Positions 59,902 to 64,000 of a stretch of DNA of 64,000 nucleotides are shown in pieces. The notes under the pieces are model-generated. The model did no database searches and was not told the origin of the DNA. It saw nothing but the letters and a program-made list of their open reading frames with translations. This DNA comes from Polytrichum commune (taxonomy: Eukaryota; Streptophyta; Polytrichopsida; Polytrichales; Polytrichaceae): NCBI GenBank assembly GCA_950295325.1, contig OX485803.1:67349554-67413553 (forward strand). The letters are read 5' to 3'. How positions within the stretch are numbered: position 1 is the first letter of the stretch; the number at the start of each line of letters is the position of its first letter. The translations under genes were made by a program, and so were the position numbers.

Positions 59902-62900
59902 CTATAACTTTGTTCTTGACAAAAACAATATGATGAACATCATCAACATCATAGAGGCAGAGACGTTTGTTGACAACCTTGTGGCTGCACTAGGTTGGGT
60001 CGCTGATGATTCAGTGGGTGCTCCCACAGGAACAAGATAGGAAATGGTCGGTTCCGAAACCGCTAGGGCAGGACTTGGAGCAATTGATTCTGTTTGAAAA
60101 CCATACCGCGAAAGCATGTCTCCAGCGACTACAGGAAAGATAGGGAAGTTCAAAGTTGAGCTCTTAACGGCTGAGCGCCCCATTCGTCGGTAGCACTGAT
60201 TCTCTGTTCAGCCGAACACACACATGTGAGAAGAAAGAAGTAGCATCATCGAGATGGAGGCAACATGCAGGCAACCGAATATGCAACTGCAGGAAAGTAA
60301 GACACACATTTATAGAAGGAAAGGAATCGGTGAAAACACATGGGCCAGAGTGACGAGTAAAAGGAATTAGCAAGACTCACTATGTAGGAAGGCATGTAAT
60401 GTAGCAGGAAAGTCTGTGATGAAGCCATCAATTTTGAAGTTTTTAATAAGGGAATTGATCTGAAGCATCGGGTCGCTCCTGTAATCAGCTGCATAGGCTA
60501 CATATTCATTTGCCAAAGAGTGGTAGAACACTGTCATATTAAGAGATCGAGCGGTATCTACCACAGAGGTCTTGGTTGCCAAGAAAGTATGTGTATATTC
60601 ATCAACTGGATCAATCAATTGATGGTCGAGAGCTACAATGCTTGCATACTTCTTGATTTCCTGCACAGAACATCTGAACCTTAAGACTCCCATTTTGCAT
60701 GACTTGCACTAGAAAATAAATGCTTCGTGATGCAACTATATGATCAGGAAGAATGCCAGGTCTGAGGGGGCCTGGCAGCTCTCCAGGGTATCTTCAGAAA
60801 AGAATACTTCACAGAAAAATAATTAAATTTTCTTTCGAAGACAGTGCTGATGGTCACTCCTCTAACCGCAGAAGTCATACATCAGGTGTCTAAATGGCTA
60901 CATAAGAGTCTGAAGTTGAAACTTCTTGTCCATATATCATTCTCTGGGTCTATGGGATGTAATTATTGCCACTCTTAACAAACTCGCAATCATTCATGAA
61001 GATCGACTCCGTTCAAATTAAAATGAATTCTCTTTGTCATGACTCACCCAATGAGAAAATTCTAAACTCTACAAACAGACAACGTACCTGAAGCACTGGA
61101 AGCGTGACTGAGATTGGATTCTCATATTTAACTTTGTACACGAGTTTGATGACAGGAAGAAGATGTTGCAATGTAGCCAAAGCAGAACTATCTTCTGATG
61201 CTACGAAGACCTTGTCGCTTGCATTTGTCATATTTGCTTTTGTAAGAGAACTTACAACAGCATCTACCACATCCAAGTTGTGCTGAGTGCGCAAGTAGTA
61301 AGAATTCTGGAAGACAACACGAAACAATTTATAAAGTTCCTCTAAATCTTCTCAAGATCGCTTACAACAATCAGCATTTCAAAGTATCTTATTTAGCTCG
61401 GCTAGAAGGTGTTAGAAGTCATCAATGCACATTCTGAAAGACTGTAAATACCAACCACAATCGAACCCCATGTAAATTCCTTACTTCTCTCTATTGCTTT
61501 GGTCATCAGATTCATGCTACATTTACAAAGTGGTTGCTACAAATTCATTTTTTATTCTTGATACTTGGTTCTCAAGCCGATTGTCTTCTCACTATGATGC
61601 GACTGCAGTTTAGGTCACTGGCCAAGAACTGTACCTCCCCAAGTATCTCTTATCCATACAATTGGTAAGACTACTGTAGTTCTTGACCTTAGAGAAGTGA
61701 GTAATTCTGATGCAAAAGAAGTGACCCTGTTGGATGTCATTGTATTAATTACCTGGAGGTCAATGTACACACCAACGGTTGGGTTTCCTTTGGCTAGAGC
61801 CAAGAAATCGTCTAACGATAGAATGCTTTCCTTTCCATCATTTCCTCTGTTGCGGAATACAGAGTAGTTCTCAGAAAATGGACTGTAAATAGAAGCTGCA
61901 TCAATTACAGTAAATTCAATGCAAATAAGTCAGAACTCAGATAAATTTGACACACAATTATAATTTTCTGGTCTACATGTGGACTGGAAAGTGACGGGAT
62001 AAAGTCAATCATTGTCATATATAGACCAAAGTCTGCGTAGCTTTACAAATACCTTTTGGAAGAAGTAAACTAACTGCAAGGAAGGAGTCAAGAAAATAAC
62101 AAGAACACCTTAATGCAAAACTAGTAATATATGCACACACTCCAATGAGTGGACAACAGATTTGAAGGGACAAGCTTTGTATTTAGGTCATCTAACCTTT
62201 TAAGGTGCTGATGTTTGCCCATGAGATGTCAAAAATAAAAACTCCTTGTGCAGCCTGCAATTCCGAATAGGTTGTCAGGTAGTCCTGATACAATATCTGA
62301 TTTGATAATATGTTTGTGCTTTTCAACAAATCTGGATCGTCTCTACAAACAGGTACGCCATCCCTAGTGATCTGGACTGTGCAGTCAATGTAGTCAGCAC
62401 CATCGGCTATTGCATGTGAGTAAGCTGACTTTGTAGAGCCCGGGAAGTCTCCACTTGCACCATTGTGAGATATAACTAAAGGTTGTTTCACTGCCCCACC
62501 TGTGCTAACCGCTGCTGTAGAAAGAAATGTCAATTTCAATCGTCAGATGTTTGATCCTTGTTTTGAGGGTGTGCGGGGGTTCAAAGATCAAATACTCATA
62601 GACAAGATTGTTGGAGCCTGGAACTTTGCCGCCTCTAATCATAGGCCGCTTTGATTTTTCTATCACCCTACACACATTGCCAGATCGTTTATCGCTAGTT
62701 TGTGTTAATACTCATTTTGAGGACTCATCTATAACTCAGACGATGGGTTGGCGAAGCCACTACAGTACAGGTGATGCGCTTCAGAAAATCTGGCGAGAAA
62801 GATCGTGATCCTTCTAGCTCAGCCACTTGTGATGTGTACAAGATGTATGCAGATGGTAGAGGTTGTAGGATTAGTGCAGCGTACTTCCCATTGACTTTTT

Positions 62901-64000
62901 ACTCCGCAATTCTTGGTGCTTAAAATGTACAAGTAGTGGCATACCTTTCATTAGTGATGTTGCAAGCTGATAGCCTTCTGGGTAGCAATCTGCACACGGG
63001 TAAGGCCACAGTTATAGCTCATTAAGAAATATGAAATTCCGATGCAGACCCACCGCCTCACCGCAAGTTATTTGAATGTAAAACTGGAGTATTTCTTCTT
63101 AATCTAAACTCTTGCATGTCTACGAGTGGCAGCTCAAACCCTAAGGGCGTCTGGTCGTTGTGAACTTACTTATAGCTTCCGAGGCACTAGTTGGAAAGTC
63201 CGTTAGAAAACCATCCACATTGAAAGTGTTTCCAATGTAGTCCACATACTCTCGAACAGGATCGTAACTGTAATTGAAGCTTGAGGGATAGTCATCATTC
63301 GCAAATCTGTACACAAAAACTTCTAGATTTGCCTTGTGCGCAGCTTGAACGAGATTTGTTGGAGATTGCACGTAATTTGTATTGTTATCCACGGAAAAAA
63401 TAAGTTCCTTACGAACCAAGATTCCTGTGGCAAAGGTCGCGATACTGGTCAAGTTCTGCAGCAATTCTCCGTATGTAGTGTTGGTGCTCTCCTCAACTAG
63501 GTCTGATTGCAGAACCTTAAAGATAAGACTTGTTTTGCTCTTAGCAGCCGTGTTTCGCAGCAGTCTCAGGATGCCGACCTCAGTCGCTGATAAAAAGGAA
63601 GGCCGATGAGATCCCAAAAAGGTTGTCAGATAACTCGCCAAACTGTTCCTTCCCGGATGTTGCTGGTAGAAAGTTGGATACTACACACCGAATTCAATCA
63701 TCAAAAATTTGATACGAGCCAACACCGTGGCAAAAAATACATTCAAGGATAATTAACCTCAAGAATTATAGGAAATATTATTGATTGTTGTTATTGTAAA
63801 ATTTTATAGATCTCTCAATCACCTTCTGTTCAATTATAGACACACGGGGACTGCCATATGGGCCAAAGGGTTGTACCTCGACATTCACCCAAAGGTATAA
63901 CGGTGTTCCAGGAGGAGCTTGACTAAGCGATACGCTGACATTTTCAGGAGTCGATAGATAATCCAATCCATCGAAAAGAGGTGAGCGAGAATTGACTGAT
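59902..64000 (-). CDS. Glycerophosphodiester phosphodiesterase-like protein, GDPDL/SHV3 type (3' part; 5' end outside window)
   Basis: GDPDL proteins are GPI-anchored cell-surface proteins with two tandem GDPD-like domains, needed for cellulose and pectin organisation and root-hair shape. Eight exons are visible: 64000-63877 (partial), 63662-63170, 62989-62945, 62514-62197, 61895-61753, 61306-61088, 60660-60381 and 60203-59902, all GT-AG and in phase. The first three encode the end of domain 1 (FDGLDYLSTPENVSVSLSQA, then NVDGFLTDFPTSASEAINCY). The fourth starts domain 2 with PLVISHNGASGDFPGST and ADGADYIDCTVQITRDGVPVC. Relative to true GDPDs (HRG, ELDV, HD), the Arg after His is Asn, the E-x-D pair is altered and the second His is missing. 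This is normal for the plant GDPDL group and argues against classical hydrolase activity. The C-terminus has a Ser/Thr/Pro/Ala-rich stretch, then a hydrophobic MMLMMFIILFLS tail, consistent with GPI attachment. The signal peptide lies outside the window. Confidence 0.93.

Noticed and set aside
1-64000. CRISPR arrays, rRNA genes, retroviral or LTR gag-pol genes, listed toxins
   Set aside because: None seen. Repeats here lack regular spacers, no conserved rRNA core is present, and no reverse transcriptase or integrase motifs were found in the open frames.

Overview
This is nuclear DNA from a land plant. It has intron-rich genes with plant-type GT-AG introns, three plant housekeeping or cell-wall gene families, and a very large load of decayed and nested transposons in AT-rich sequence. 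Long stretches of degenerate repeats around a few clean genes fit a large-genome plant, possibly a non-seed lineage. I cannot fix the species from the sequence alone.

Host genes. (1) 27788-33728, minus: a complete 12-exon gene for COG2, a subunit of the conserved oligomeric Golgi tethering complex. My exon model sums to 2307 nt, or 768 codons plus stop, with no frame conflicts. (2) 55525-56766, plus: an uninterrupted gene for a 413-aa wax-synthase-type MBOAT acyltransferase. (3) 59902-64000, minus: the 3' eight exons of a glycerophosphodiester phosphodiesterase-like (GDPDL/SHV3-type) cell-surface protein. Its 5' end lies beyond the window.

Mobile DNA. The most unusual object lies at about 10.6-17.9 kb. 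It holds two divergently transcribed, decayed genes. One, on the minus strand, encodes a protein with the circularly permuted (beta-class) layout of DNA amino-methyltransferases. The other, on the plus strand, ends in a SWIM zinc finger. Inverted, internally repetitive arms flank the pair (about 10.67 and 17.84 kb). Further out lie two 1.48-kb copies of one sequence in opposite orientation (8.16-10.2 and 24.1-25.6 kb). The left copy carries a 561-bp hAT-like MITE whose empty site is preserved in the right copy. A fragment resembling the end of the methyltransferase-like gene also lies at 781-960.

A GC-rich block at 38122-47766 stands out sharply from its AT-rich surroundings. It is best read as a single young PIF/Harbinger DNA transposon of about 9.6 kb. 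It has an intact DDE transposase (minus) and a Myb/SANT-like second protein (plus) that converge. The second gene is split by a 1240-bp CACTA-type element with an exact 3-bp target duplication. That element carries a 26-bp minisatellite and a tRNA-derived SINE, so three transposon generations are nested.

The rest (1-8 kb, 18-27 kb, 34-38 kb, 47.8-54.5 kb, 56.8-59.9 kb) is non-coding repeat debris. It includes a 3.5-kb array of degenerate units in two orientations (18.1-21.6 kb), a foldback element (18.84-19.55 kb), an array of ten short palindromes with a constant GTCT centre (48.24-48.59 kb), several MITE-like elements and microsatellites. No rRNA, convincing tRNA gene or CRISPR array was seen.
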